This document shows positions 44,426 through 53,012 of a stretch of DNA of 64,000 nt, piece after piece. The translations under genes were made by a program, and so were the position numbers. Location of the stretch: positions 62,001 to 126,000 of the forward strand of contig NZ_BCQJ01000005.1 of NCBI RefSeq assembly GCF_001544375.1. The letters run 5' to 3'. The DNA comes from Enterococcus canis NBRC 100695 (GTDB lineage Bacteria > Bacillota > Bacilli > Lactobacillales > Enterococcaceae). Position 1 is the first letter of the stretch. Every line of letters begins with the position of its first letter. The notes below the pieces were generated by a model. The model was not told where the DNA came from. It did not search any database and saw only the letters and a list, made by a program, of their open reading frames with translations.

Positions 44426-45775
44426 TTATACGGTTTGTTGTTCGGCACTGAGCTGCCGCAGCCGCTTAACAGCTTTGATATAGGAATAGATCAAGACAGC
44501 AACTGAGCCAAACCAAGCGAGCGGGCTGGCGATAGCTGCTCCGGCAAAGCCGAAGAAGCTGGTTAAAATGATGGCAGCAAAGGAACGCATCACCAGTTCC
44601 ATGATACCAGCCAAAGTAGGAATCATACTTTGCCCTAGCCCTTGCAAGGTGTAACGGATGATGAAGAGAATTGCTAAGACCCAATAAAAACTACCGTTGG
44701 CCAAGAAATAAGTATGAGCTAGACGAAAGACTTCTGTTTCACTGGACTTAACAAATAATTTGACTAAAGAACCATTAAAGAAAATCATGAAAAGTCCGGC
44801 GACGATACTGAAGCCACAACTCATTAATAGACATTGTTTGACACCAGTCAAAATGCGGTGATATTGCTTAGCACCATAGTTTTGAGCGGTAAAAGTTGCC
44901 ATGGTGATACCAAAGGAGGCCATTGGTTGGGTGGCGAATTGATCGATTTTACTGGCTGCTGCTTGGGCGGCAACAGCGTCTGTCCCTAAGCTGTTCAAAG
45001 CCGATTGGAGAATAATGGCGCCAATCGCGATGATGGAAGCTTGGAAAGCCATCGGCAGTGCTACCCGTAGATGGGCTTGGATAAAAGCGCGGTCGACATG
45101 AAAATCTTTTTTGCGAATCTGTAACATGGGAATGCGTTTTTTGATGTACCAGACACACATTAGGCTAGAACAAACTTGGGCGGTAACGGTGGCTACCCCT
45201 GCACCAGCGACCCCCATGCCGACATTCATAATCAGTACCAAATCTAATATTACATTGATGATACAGGCGATAATCAGAAAAACCAGCGGAGTACGACTGT
45301 CACCTAAGGCCCGCAGCATATTAGAAAGCAGGTTGAAGGACATTGCCGCAAAAATTCCTCCAAGAATTAGGCTAATGAAAGTTTGTGCGTCGTCAATGAT
45401 TTCAGGCGGCGTCTGCATTAACTCTAGCATAGGATGAATAAAGAGCAGGCTTAAAATCGTCAAAATAACAGTGACTACCAAGCTTATGAGAATACTGGCA
45501 GCGAAGCTTTGTTTGACTTTTTTGTAGTCATTGGCGCCAAAAAATTGTGCGGTTAAAATAGACAAGCCAGATGTCAGTCCTTGGGCGAACCCAATGATCA
45601 AAAAAGCAATACTACCAGTGGAACCAACGGCAGCTAAGGCATTTTTGCCAAGGGTCTGACCAACAATAATGGTATCGGCCATATTATAAAATTGCTGAAA
45701 AATATTCCCTACTAATAAGGGGATCGTGAATAAAAAAATCAATTTAGCGGGATTGCCCCGAGTTAGATCTCTCAA
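44426..45775 (-). CDS. MATE-family efflux transporter
   Basis: 449 residues, 12 predicted helices. MRDLTRGNPAKLIFLFTIPLL opens as in the DinF/NorM-like MATE group; FAQGLTSGLSILTAQFFGA near 60-78 and FGITMATFTAQNYGAKQYHRI (split) near 292-312 are the matching halves of the two-fold repeat. Exports drugs or metabolites using a cation gradient. I choose TTG 45775 because GGAGTG lies 6 bases upstream; GTG 45784 would overlap that site. Substrate unknown. Confidence 0.92.
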   Translation of the reverse strand: MRDLTRGNPAKLIFLFTIPLLVGNIFQQFYNMADTIIVGQTLGKNALAAVGSTGSIAFLIIGFAQGLTSGLSILTAQFFGANDYKKVKQSFAASILISLVVTVILTILSLLFIHPMLELMQTPPEIIDDAQTFISLILGGIFAAMSFNLLSNMLRALGDSRTPLVFLIIACIINVILDLVLIMNVGMGVAGAGVATVTAQVCSSLMCVWYIKKRIPMLQIRKKDFHVDRAFIQAHLRVALPMAFQASIIAIGAIILQSALNSLGTDAVAAQAAASKIDQFATQPMASFGITMATFTAQNYGAKQYHRILTGVKQCLLMSCGFSIVAGLFMIFFNGSLVKLFVKSSETEVFRLAHTYFLANGSFYWVLAILFIIRYTLQGLGQSMIPTLAGIMELVMRSFAAIILTSFFGFAGAAIASPLAWFGSVAVLIYSYIKAVKRLRQLSAEQQTV

Positions 45776-45880
45776 AAGTGTCACTCCATTCAGAAAATTG
45801 CGATATCAGACTTTCATTATAGTAGCATAATGTAAGCGGAAAACAAGAGGGCTAGCTAATAAAATGGCATAGAGACACAA

Positions 45881-45905
45881 AAAGAACCTGTTAGGCAACA
45901 GGTTC
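45881..45905 (-). terminator. terminator of the DUF960 gene
   Basis: GAACCTGTT and AACAGGTTC around a 4-base loop; TTTTTG follows on the minus strand. Confidence 0.88.
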
Positions 45906-45931
45906 TCAATCATCAAAGTCAAATTAAAGCT

Positions 45932-46255
45932 CTAGCGTTGTTTGATCTCACTTGGCAATAAAATCGTTTCGCGGCTACCATCATCATAGGCGTATACTTC
46001 GGCCGGATAATTGTCTGAGAATGGGAAAGGTAAATCCACATCCATTTCGACTTCGGTTCCTTCTTGTGAGAAGTGGATCGTTAATTGGCCTTCTTTATCT
46101 AATAAACGGAAAGTCAAAATATTGTCTAATGGTACGAGCCCTTTCAAGTCCATGTCAATAATGATCCAAATGCTGTCGATGATCTCGCCGGGTAAACTGG
46201 AAACCACTCCAACTGAAGCGTAACGAGAACGACGGCTGTCAAAACTATCATGCAT
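45932..46255 (-). CDS. DUF960 domain protein
   Basis: 107 residues. RYASVGVVSSLPGEIIDSIW near 11-30 and VYAYDDGSRETILLPSEI near 88-105 match DUF960 as known from staphylococci and enterococci. No function is known; there is no signal peptide or membrane segment. AAAGGAGG precedes the ATG; the frame is open further upstream but lacks an SD. Monocistronic, upstream of rplY terminator on the same strand. Confidence 0.85.
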   Translation of the reverse strand: MHDSFDSRRSRYASVGVVSSLPGEIIDSIWIIIDMDLKGLVPLDNILTFRLLDKEGQLTIHFSQEGTEVEMDVDLPFPFSDNYPAEVYAYDDGSRETILLPSEIKQR

Positions 46256-46404
46256 ATTAAGTCCTCCTTTGCCCGTTCTTTCTTTAAGTATAGTACAAAA
46301 AGAGTATCGGTGCATTGCTGATGTTTCATTCTAGCGAATTCCATCTGAAAATGCAATGAAAAACGTTTAAAAAAGGAACCTATAAAGAAGTTGCAAACGA
46401 AAAT

Positions 46405-46431
46405 AAAAAAAGATGGGCGCTTGCGCCCATC
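46405..46431 (-). terminator. terminator of rplY
   Basis: GATGGGCGC, three-base loop, GCGCCCATC, with a long T-run on the minus strand. Confidence 0.95.
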
Positions 46432-46441
46432 AAATGTGTTC

Positions 46442-47056
46442 TTATTCTTCGCTACCAATAACTTCTGGTTCGCTAGCTTCAGCTGTTTCCCCATCTGCTT
46501 CTGGTTCAACTTGGGCTTCCACAACAGCAGCGATTTGTTCTTCACCGTCTGTCACGATAGTGTAATCAGCATTTTTTGGTAGGTCTGCTACGGTAATCGC
46601 GTCCCCAATCTTCAAGTCCGTTACGTCAACTTCTACGCGTTCAGGCAATTTGTCTGGTGTAGCCGCAACGATAACTTGGTAAAGGTTTTGGGCTAAGACG
46701 CCGCCTTCTTTTACCCCAACAACTTCGCCAATCAAGGCTACTTCTGTTTCGACTTCTGTTTCTTCCTTCATATTTACTGATAGGAATTCCACATGTTTGA
46801 AAGCCCGTGTGAAGGTATCTGTTTGGATTTTGTGGACCAAGGTATTGACTTTTTTGCCGTCAACATCTAGTTGTAAAACGACATTTGCACCGTTTTCCCG
46901 TAAAGCTTTGCTCAGTTCTTTTTCATCGACAGTGATAGGAGTGCTTTCGATTTGGTAACCATATACGACAGCAGGCACCTTACCGGCATGGCGTAATTCA
47001 TTACGCAAGGAACGGGGACGAGTGGCTCTTTTTTCTGTAACTAATGATACTGACAT
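46442..47056 (-). CDS. rplY: 50S ribosomal protein L25/general stress protein Ctc
   Basis: 204 residues, the long CTC/TL5 form: an L25 5S rRNA-binding domain (about 1-95; VPAVVYGYQIESTPITVDEKEL near 27-48, split) plus a C-terminal beta domain (96-185) and an acidic tail ending EVIGSEE. AAAGGAGG precedes the ATG. Its 165-nt leader carries a terminator-like hairpin, so expression may be attenuated. Confidence 0.96.
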   Translation of the reverse strand: MSVSLVTEKRATRPRSLRNELRHAGKVPAVVYGYQIESTPITVDEKELSKALRENGANVVLQLDVDGKKVNTLVHKIQTDTFTRAFKHVEFLSVNMKEETEVETEVALIGEVVGVKEGGVLAQNLYQVIVAATPDKLPERVEVDVTDLKIGDAITVADLPKNADYTIVTDGEEQIAAVVEAQVEPEADGETAEASEPEVIGSEE

Positions 47057-47221
47057 AATCTATTTCCTCCTTTTTTCTGTGAATGATGAATATCCTCAGC
47101 AGCGGGGGAAACAAAAACCGACCTATTGCACACGCAAATAGGCCGGGAATGATTCGTACGCTTTCTTTCTCTCCCAGGTCATTACGCTGTTTTTGAGAAA
47201 TTCTTATTCACTACACTATTA
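47057..47221 (-). ncRNA. rplY leader
   Basis: About 165 nt between the rplY promoter and its SD. It contains a strong stem-loop plus T-run (see 47112-47146). No T-box consensus or known riboswitch core was seen. Its regulation is unknown. Confidence 0.5.
47112..47146 (-). terminator. terminator-like hairpin inside the rplY leader (possible attenuator)
   Basis: On the minus strand CCGGCCTATTTGC, a 4-base loop, GCAATAGGTCGG, then TTTTTG. The stem has one unpaired base. The run of five T and a stem of about 12 bp are typical of an intrinsic terminator, about 75 nt after the expected start point. Confidence 0.7.
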
Positions 47222-47250
47222 ACCTTAGACGTCTTGGCAAGATAAGTCAA
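47222..47250 (-). promoter_or_regulatory. rplY promoter
   Basis: TTGACT (47245-47250), 17 bp, TAAGGT (47222-47227) on the minus strand. Confidence 0.65.
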
Positions 47251-47269
47251 GGAATTCGATTATTGGGTC

Positions 47270-47298
47270 TTTTCAAGGAGCCAGGAACATTGTATAAT
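47270..47298 (+). promoter_or_regulatory. promoter of the pseudouridine synthase operon
   Basis: TTTTCA (47270-47275), 17 bp, TATAAT (47293-47298), divergent from the rplY promoter. Confidence 0.7.
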
Positions 47299-47327
47299 GA
47301 AAAGTTGAAAATTCGCGAGGTGAGAGC

Positions 47328-48038
47328 ATGCGCATCGACAAACTATTGGAAGCCAATCAGGTGGGCTCAAAAACGGCTATCAAGCAGTTGATTCGCGATG
47401 GCCTAGTCACCGTTGATGGTCGCTTAATCAGACAGCTAAATCATACCGTGGATCCTGGTTTCCAACAGATTTGTCTGAAGGGTCAGCCTTTAAAAGGACC
47501 TGGTCATCAATATTGGTTACTCTATAAACCAACGGGGGTTGTGACGGCGGTTCGCGATAGTCAATGGTCAACCGTGCTGGACTTGATTCCTGAGGCAGGT
47601 CCTAAAGTATTTCCTGTCGGACGTCTAGATCGCGATAGTGAGGGGCTGCTACTACTGACTGACAATGGTCAATTAGGGCGGACGCTCCTTTACCCAGAAA
47701 AAAAGGTGCATAAGACTTATCACGTGACCGTCAAAGAGCCGCTTGAAGCAGGCGTGCAACAGGCTTTTGCTGAGGGCATTATCTTTGCTGATGGCACTCG
47801 GTGTCTACCGGCACCCTTGACGATTCTAACGGCTCATACCGCTCTGGTAGAGATTCAAGAAGGTAAGCGGCACCAGGTCAAAAAGATGTTTTTAGCCTGC
47901 GGGAAAAAGGTTTTACAGTTGAAGCGTATCGCGATGGGACCGCTGAAACTGGATCAGCAAGCTCAGCCAGGGACTTACCGCAAGCTGAATCAAAGGGAAT
48001 TGCAGTCACTGGTGCCTTATTTTGAAGGAGAGAATTAA
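47328..48038 (+). CDS. 16S rRNA pseudouridine synthase (RsuA family)
   Basis: 236 residues: an S4-like RNA-binding domain at 1-50 (MRIDKLLEANQVGSKTAIKQL, split) and the RluA/RsuA catalytic domain with VGRLDRDSEGLLLLTDNG near 103-120, which contains the catalytic Asp. KRHQVKKMF near 182-190 is the conserved RH box. RsuA modifies 16S U516 in E. coli; the site here is inferred. GAGGTGAGAG precedes the ATG. The HAD gene begins right after its stop. Confidence 0.92.
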   Translation: MRIDKLLEANQVGSKTAIKQLIRDGLVTVDGRLIRQLNHTVDPGFQQICLKGQPLKGPGHQYWLLYKPTGVVTAVRDSQWSTVLDLIPEAGPKVFPVGRLDRDSEGLLLLTDNGQLGRTLLYPEKKVHKTYHVTVKEPLEAGVQQAFAEGIIFADGTRCLPAPLTILTAHTALVEIQEGKRHQVKKMFLACGKKVLQLKRIAMGPLKLDQQAQPGTYRKLNQRELQSLVPYFEGEN

Positions 48039-48725
48039 ATGAAATACTTACTATTTGATGTGGATGATACGTTACTGGACTTTCAAGCGGCAGAAGCCAA
48101 AGCTTTAAAGGCCCTGTTTGCTAGTGAGGGATATGAGTTAACGGCAGGGATGAGTCAACGTTATCAAACCATGAATAAACAATTATGGCAGGATTTTGAA
48201 AAGGGAAAAATCGACCGTGATGAGGTGACAACGACTCGCTTCAGTCGTTTCTTTAAAGAGTATGGCAAGACGGTTAACGGTGTGGCCATGGATCAGCGGT
48301 ACCGCAGCTTTTTAAATCAAGGAACCGACTTGATGCCAGCAGCTAAAGAAGTTTTGACGGCCCTGCAACCAGATTACCAGCTATACGTGGTAACCAATGG
48401 TGTTCAGGAAACACAAGAAAAACGGCTAGCAGGTTCTGGTCTACGTCCTTTCTTCCAAGATGTCTTTGTTTCAGAAACGACTGGTTACCATAAGCCCATG
48501 AAGGAATTCTTCGACTATGCTTTCGAACGGATCCCACACTTTGATCCCCAAGAAGCCATGATTATTGGCGATTCTCTTAGTTCAGATATTCAAGGGGGCA
48601 AAAATGTGGGAATTGAAACGGTCTGGTATAATAATGGTCAAACAGCAGGGGTATTACGCCCAGATTACGAGATCCATCAATTACCGGAACTCTTGACGAT
48701 CCTGAAAAAGGACGAAAAAGCCTAG
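48039..48725 (+). CDS. YjjG-family HAD nucleotidase
   Basis: 228 residues. Motif I FDVDDTLLDF near 6-15, motif II VVTNG near 111, the motif III Lys in GYHKPMKEFF near 147, and motif IV IIGDSLSSDIQGG near 172-184. YjjG/YfnB enzymes hydrolyse (non-canonical) pyrimidine nucleotides, a housecleaning role. The ATG follows the previous stop with no gap, with GAAGGAGAG inside it, so translation is coupled. Confidence 0.9.
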   Translation: MKYLLFDVDDTLLDFQAAEAKALKALFASEGYELTAGMSQRYQTMNKQLWQDFEKGKIDRDEVTTTRFSRFFKEYGKTVNGVAMDQRYRSFLNQGTDLMPAAKEVLTALQPDYQLYVVTNGVQETQEKRLAGSGLRPFFQDVFVSETTGYHKPMKEFFDYAFERIPHFDPQEAMIIGDSLSSDIQGGKNVGIETVWYNNGQTAGVLRPDYEIHQLPELLTILKKDEKA

Positions 48726-48784
48726 TATTCATAAAAGAATTCGTTATAATAGACTAAGACAAAATTGAAAGAGGTAATTCATTG

Positions 48785-49417
48785 ATGCAAGAGCGTAGCA
48801 AACCTATCGTGATTGGCGTTACTGGCGGTTCAGGAAGTGGTAAAACCAGTGTTAGCCGAGCAATCTTCAATCATTTTCCCGGACACTCGATCATGATGTT
48901 AGAACAGGATTCTTATTACAAGGATCAAAGTCATCTGAGCTTTGAGGAACGGCTGGCCACCAACTATGACCATCCCTTCGCCTTTGACACCGATTTATTG
49001 ATTGAACACTTAGAAGACCTGCTCCATTATCAGCCCATCAAAAAGCCTGTCTATGATTATGTTGCTCATACTAGAAGCCAAGCTACCATCTTGCAGGAAG
49101 CCAAAGAAGTTATTATTTTGGAAGGTATCTTGATTTTAGAGGATACTCGCTTGCGGGATTTGATGGATATCAAGCTGTATGTTGATACTGATGATGATAT
49201 CCGCATTATTCGCCGAATCAAGCGAGATATGGAGGAACGGGGCCGAACGCTGGACTCAGTGATTGAGCAGTATTTGACTGTTGTTAAACCAATGTATCAT
49301 CAGTTTATTGAGCCAACAAAACGCTATGCAGATCTAATCATTCCAGAAGGCGGCGAAAATAAAGTGGCTATTGATTTATTGACGACTAAAATTGACAGTA
49401 TCTTGAATCACAAATAA
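48785..49417 (+). CDS. udk: Uridine kinase
   Basis: 210 residues. Phosphorylates uridine/cytidine using ATP or GTP. P-loop [12 protein letters not shown] near 13-24, [12 protein letters not shown] near 40-51 and [13 protein letters not shown] near 148-160 (the lid) are as in Udk. GAAAGAGG precedes the ATG. Together with the nucleoside importer at the window start it gives a pyrimidine salvage route, though the genes are not linked. Confidence 0.96.
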   Translation: MQERSKPIVIGVTGGSGSGKTSVSRAIFNHFPGHSIMMLEQDSYYKDQSHLSFEERLATNYDHPFAFDTDLLIEHLEDLLHYQPIKKPVYDYVAHTRSQATILQEAKEVIILEGILILEDTRLRDLMDIKLYVDTDDDIRIIRRIKRDMEERGRTLDSVIEQYLTVVKPMYHQFIEPTKRYADLIIPEGGENKVAIDLLTTKIDSILNHK

Positions 49418-49431
49418 ATATAGTAAGGCAA

Positions 49432-49482
49432 AGCGCCTCCTAAGAATTAGATTTTTATCTGATCCTTAGGAGGCGCTCTTTT
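49432..49482. terminator. terminator between udk and the OsmC-like gene
   Basis: AGCGCCTCCTAAG (49432-49444) and CTTAGGAGGCGCT (49465-49477), with CTTTTT following on the + strand. Confidence 0.9.
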
Positions 49483-49916
49483 TATGTAGGACTGTTAGTC
49501 AATTCGCAGTGGACAAAAGTGGTTGGTCGAGCAAGAACTTGGCGAACACTACTTTTGTCTTGTGCTTCTGCGATAAGGGCGTTTTTTTCAACATCATTTA
49601 AGGGACAGTCAAGGTGGACAGTATATTGAATCTCGTTAGTTTCGGCGGCACTGGTGAGTTCGTCATACTCTGGGTAAAGTAAGCCGGTCGTTACCACTTC
49701 CAATTCAAAAATTTTGACCTTTTTTTCTTTAGCGACACTGACGATACTAGTGGCGAGGCTGGCCGCGTAGGCAGATAGTAGTAGTTGAAGTGAATCAGCG
49801 CCTAGATCGGTACCCCCTACTTGTTTCATACGATCAGACAGAAAGGTATGGTGTCCGGTATTGATTTGTGTTTGAAATCCACGGCCTAAAAATTTAGCGG
49901 TTGCTTGGACCTTCAT
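49482..49916 (-). CDS. OsmC-like protein lacking the redox cysteines
   Basis: 144 residues with the OsmC/YhfA fold pattern (GTDLGADSLQLLLSAYAASLATSI near 36-59, split, and NALIAEAQDKSSVRQVL near 114-130). In active peroxiredoxin-like members the two segments carry a Cys each; here both positions are Ser or Ala (AASLA, KSSV). Two other Cys lie elsewhere. So organic-peroxide reduction is doubtful. AAGGAGG precedes the ATG. Role unknown. Confidence 0.82.
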   Translation of the reverse strand: MKVQATAKFLGRGFQTQINTGHHTFLSDRMKQVGGTDLGADSLQLLLSAYAASLATSIVSVAKEKKVKIFELEVVTTGLLYPEYDELTSAAETNEIQYTVHLDCPLNDVEKNALIAEAQDKSSVRQVLARPTTFVHCELTNSPT

Positions 49917-50288
49917 TCGCTTGCCTCCTTAATTCTCTTTTCTTTTATCATAAAACAGAATGTTAAAAAATAACAGCTTACCGAAAATAAATTTAGTGTA
50001 TTTTTATCTATAATATTCGTTATTTATATTGATGTGATACGTTTTCTAACCAAAATGTATATAAATAACACGGCTAGACCGATTAGCAAAAATAGCAATA
50101 AATAGTTCTTGGATAGAAATAGCGTTTTTTCGTCGTTATACGTTGCGTTATTTTTATTTTTTGTAAAAAAAATGAATATTATTTTCTATTGAAAATGTTT
50201 TTTTATAATTGTTTATCGTAATTTTATTCGTTATGATAGAAGGTAGATAAGAACAATTATTAAAATAAAATGAATGGAAGCAGATAAT
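49917..50288. other. AT-rich intergenic region upstream of the Mga-like gene
   Basis: 372 bp without a gene. Very AT-rich, with four copies of CGTTAT at 50018, 50134, 50146 and 50229 (two of them 12 bp apart, the last overlapping the promoter -10). No terminator or ORF was seen. It may carry regulator sites. Confidence 0.7.
50209..50237 (+). promoter_or_regulatory. promoter of the Mga-like gene
   Basis: TTGTTT (50209-50214), 17 bp, TATGAT (50232-50237). Confidence 0.65.
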
Positions 50289-51746
50289 ATGTATCAAGCT
50301 TTATTAGACCGTGACTACAATAGTATCTTAGTTCTGTTAGATTATTTGTTTCAACGGGAAAGTACCCAGTGTACAATTCGAGAATTGGATCAGTATTTTG
50401 AATTGAATCGTAAAACAATTACCCGTTTGGTTCATATGTTTATGGAAGATGGAGAGAAAGAAGGTTGGCAGGAGGTTCAGCTTCAAGTAAATGAAAGTGG
50501 CCTGCGCTATAAATTTGAAGCAGATTACCATCCTAACCGTATTTACAGTTATTATGTGCGGAAAAGTCTCAATTTTCAGTTGTTGGACCAGCTTTTCAAT
50601 GACCGTTTTAAAAGTCTGCATCATTTTGCGGAAGAACATCATTCTAGCCTAGCAACAGTTTCTCGCCGTGTAACAAAGCTGCGGCAGCTTTTATCGGACT
50701 ATGACTTGACGCTGAAACTTCATGGTGGTCAGGGTATTGTAGGACCTGAGCATCAGATTCGTTATTTCTATACGAGTGTTTATTGGCATATTTTCAGCGA
50801 TGGCTGGTGGCCTTTTCCCACGGTGGACCGAGAAGATTTGTTACAGGCACTAAAGCAAGTTCCCGTGATCTTACCGGGAGCAGACGAAATTGCTCTTATG
50901 CGGTATCAATTTTTCTTGGCTGTGGGTATTGTGCGCAGTCAACAAGGTTGTGGCGTGACTTTTTTACCTGAGACCTGTCAGAAATTTTGCTCACCGGCAC
51001 TAAGCTATGCCCGTTTTCAACAGTTACCACAAGGCTCTAGCCAATGGCAGACACTAATATCAGATTCCCGGGAGGCACGCTTTAGCTATTTTTGTTTTTG
51101 TGCGGCGGGGATTGCGATGCCCGTAACGGTGGAGTTAGATCATCAACAAGTGGCTATTAGTGCTGAAACGACGCAGTGGTTGGAGCATTTTTTGACCCAT
51201 TTTCAATTTCAACCTACTGCGATAGAAATGAACTATTTGCGAGCCAGTTTGGAATTGCTCCACGCTATGAGTAAAGTTTGGCAAGGAATTTTCTATGATT
51301 TTGGCAAAGGTAGCTCAGAAGAAGTTTTGGTATTGCGGGAAGAACGACTTTATCAGGAAATGGATTGCTTTACCGAAGGGCTTTTAAGAGAACCTGTCTT
51401 TGTGCAATTGGCCGAACGCAATCCACACTTGCTTTTTCAGTATATGCTGATTGCGCGGCCCGTCATCAGTCATTATCAGTTCATATTACGTGTATTGGTA
51501 CTGTCTAAGGTCTCTTATGCACAACGTAAGTGGCTAAGCCAGCAGGTTCAAAAATATGCACCAGTGATGGTGGAAATTGTTACGTCTTTAGCAGGAAATT
51601 GGGATGTTGCGGTAGCAGATTTTCCTGTTGGCCCTTTGACAGAGCAGCCAGAAAAAATCATTACCATCCATCCAATCCCTACGGAAAGAGATTGGCAGAA
51701 AGTCAGTACCTTTTTACAAGAATGGGCTTGGCAAAGCAGCCATTAA
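50289..51746 (+). CDS. Mga-like transcriptional regulator
   Basis: 485 residues. An N-terminal Mga HTH pair (about 5-130; CTIRELDQYFELNRKTITRL near 32-51, HSSLATVSRRVTKLRQLL near 120-137) is followed by a long helical region with PRD-like character and a C-terminal EIIB-like part (about 385-480). Such proteins sense PTS state or growth phase and control virulence or carbon genes. ATG 50289 has GGAAG upstream; ATG 50274 lacks an SD. No target operon is adjacent, so it may act at a distance. Confidence 0.85.
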   Translation: MYQALLDRDYNSILVLLDYLFQRESTQCTIRELDQYFELNRKTITRLVHMFMEDGEKEGWQEVQLQVNESGLRYKFEADYHPNRIYSYYVRKSLNFQLLDQLFNDRFKSLHHFAEEHHSSLATVSRRVTKLRQLLSDYDLTLKLHGGQGIVGPEHQIRYFYTSVYWHIFSDGWWPFPTVDREDLLQALKQVPVILPGADEIALMRYQFFLAVGIVRSQQGCGVTFLPETCQKFCSPALSYARFQQLPQGSSQWQTLISDSREARFSYFCFCAAGIAMPVTVELDHQQVAISAETTQWLEHFLTHFQFQPTAIEMNYLRASLELLHAMSKVWQGIFYDFGKGSSEEVLVLREERLYQEMDCFTEGLLREPVFVQLAERNPHLLFQYMLIARPVISHYQFILRVLVLSKVSYAQRKWLSQQVQKYAPVMVEIVTSLAGNWDVAVADFPVGPLTEQPEKIITIHPIPTERDWQKVSTFLQEWAWQSSH

Positions 51747-51767
51747 ATAATGAAATCAGCATGAAAC

Positions 51768-51804
51768 AAGCACCTTTTCCATTAGGAGGGGGTGCTTTCT
51801 TTTC
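51768..51804 (+). terminator. terminator of the Mga-like gene
   Basis: AAGCACC (51768-51774) and GGTGCTT (51791-51797), extended by partial pairs, then TCTTTTC. Confidence 0.7.
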
Positions 51805-51860
51805 TGCAAAAAAACTACTATAATAGGTGGAAGATGTTTAAGTAGAGAAGGGGAAAAAGT

Positions 51861-52661
51861 GTGCGTTTATTATTTGTTGGAGATGTTGTAGGTTCATTGG
51901 GGCGGGAGACGGTCACCACTTACCTGCCTAGACTTAAAAAGAAATACCGTCCGCAAGTCACGATTCTAAATGGGGAAAATGCAGCGGCGGGACGTGGAAT
52001 TACAGGGAAAATCTATAAAAAATTTTTGGCAGATGGCGTGGATGTGGTGACCTTGGGCAACCATACTTGGGACAATAAAGATATCTTCGACTTTATCGAT
52101 GACGCGAAAAAAATGGTGCGACCTGCGAATTTTCCTACGGGCACTCCGGGCCAAGGGATAGTCTACGTGAAGGTTAACCAATTAGAATTGGCGGTCATTA
52201 ACATGCAGGCTCGTTCTTTCATGGTGGACTTAGACGACCCTTTTCGAAAAGCGCAAGAACTAGTGGCGGAAGCTCGCAAACGGACGCCTTTTATTTTTAT
52301 GGATTTTCATGGGGAGACTACGAGTGAAAAACAAGCCATGGGTTGGTTTTTAGACGGACAAGTTTCGGCAGTCGTCGGGACGCATACCCATGTTCAAACC
52401 AATGATGCCCGCATTTTACCAAAAGGCACCGCTTATTTGACCGATGTTGGTATGACGGGTCCTTATGATGGTGTTTTAGGGATGAAGCGCGAACCTGTTT
52501 TAGAAAAATTTTTAACGGCTTTACCGCAACGCTTTGAGGTGGTGGAAAAAGGTCGCAGCTTGCTGTCTGCTTGCGTTATTGATATTGCTGACAATGGTCA
52601 AGCACAAAAAATCATACCTATTCAAATCAATGAAGAAAACCCTTTTCGTGAGGAAACATAA
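51861..52661 (+). CDS. YmdB-family metallophosphoesterase
   Basis: 266 residues, TIGR00282/YmdB. FVGDVVGSLGRE near 5-16, NGENAAAGRG near 37-46, LGNHTWDN near 64-71, DFHGETTSEK near 147-156 and GTHTHVQTND near 173-182 supply the two-metal site. B. subtilis YmdB is a cyclic nucleotide phosphodiesterase affecting biofilm choice. GTG 51861 follows GAAGGGG. The RicA-like gene overlaps its stop. Confidence 0.93.
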   Translation: MRLLFVGDVVGSLGRETVTTYLPRLKKKYRPQVTILNGENAAAGRGITGKIYKKFLADGVDVVTLGNHTWDNKDIFDFIDDAKKMVRPANFPTGTPGQGIVYVKVNQLELAVINMQARSFMVDLDDPFRKAQELVAEARKRTPFIFMDFHGETTSEKQAMGWFLDGQVSAVVGTHTHVQTNDARILPKGTAYLTDVGMTGPYDGVLGMKREPVLEKFLTALPQRFEVVEKGRSLLSACVIDIADNGQAQKIIPIQINEENPFREET

Positions 52662-53011
52662 TGGATGAAATGATACAAAAAGCCTTACAAGAACTGGAAG
52701 GCCAGTTAGCGGAGCATGAAGTGATCCGCGCCTACCAAGAGATTGCAGCTAAAGTGCAAGAACACGAAGGCTTGCAGGCCTTGATTGAAGAAATCAAAAC
52801 AGCTCAAAAGGAAGCGGTCAATTTTGCTCACTACGGCAAGCCGGAACTGGAAAGTTTCGCCTTGCAACGGGCAGATGAATTGACCGCTCGTTTTGACCAG
52901 CATCCGCTGGTGATCCGTTATCGGGAACGGCTCTTAGAAGCCAATGATCTCTTGCAACATATTACCCGCTTAATTGAAGCAGAAGTGAATAAAGGATTGG
53001 AAGGGGAGTAA
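52661..53011 (+). CDS. YlbF/YmcA (RicA-like) family protein
   Basis: 116 residues, mostly helical and charged, matching YlbF/YmcA length and pattern ([23 protein letters not shown] split, near 19-41). In B. subtilis YmcA (RicA) works with YlbF and YaaT on RNase Y-dependent mRNA processing, and ymcA lies near ymdB and mutSL, as here. The ATG overlaps the ymdB stop. It could be the RicA or RicF subtype; context favours RicA. Confidence 0.88.
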   Translation: MDEMIQKALQELEGQLAEHEVIRAYQEIAAKVQEHEGLQALIEEIKTAQKEAVNFAHYGKPELESFALQRADELTARFDQHPLVIRYRERLLEANDLLQHITRLIEAEVNKGLEGE

Positions 53012-53012
53012 C

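Noticed and set aside
47057-47221. T-box or known riboswitch in the rplY leader
   Set aside because: No T-box sequence and no recognised aptamer core; only the terminator-like stem is supported.
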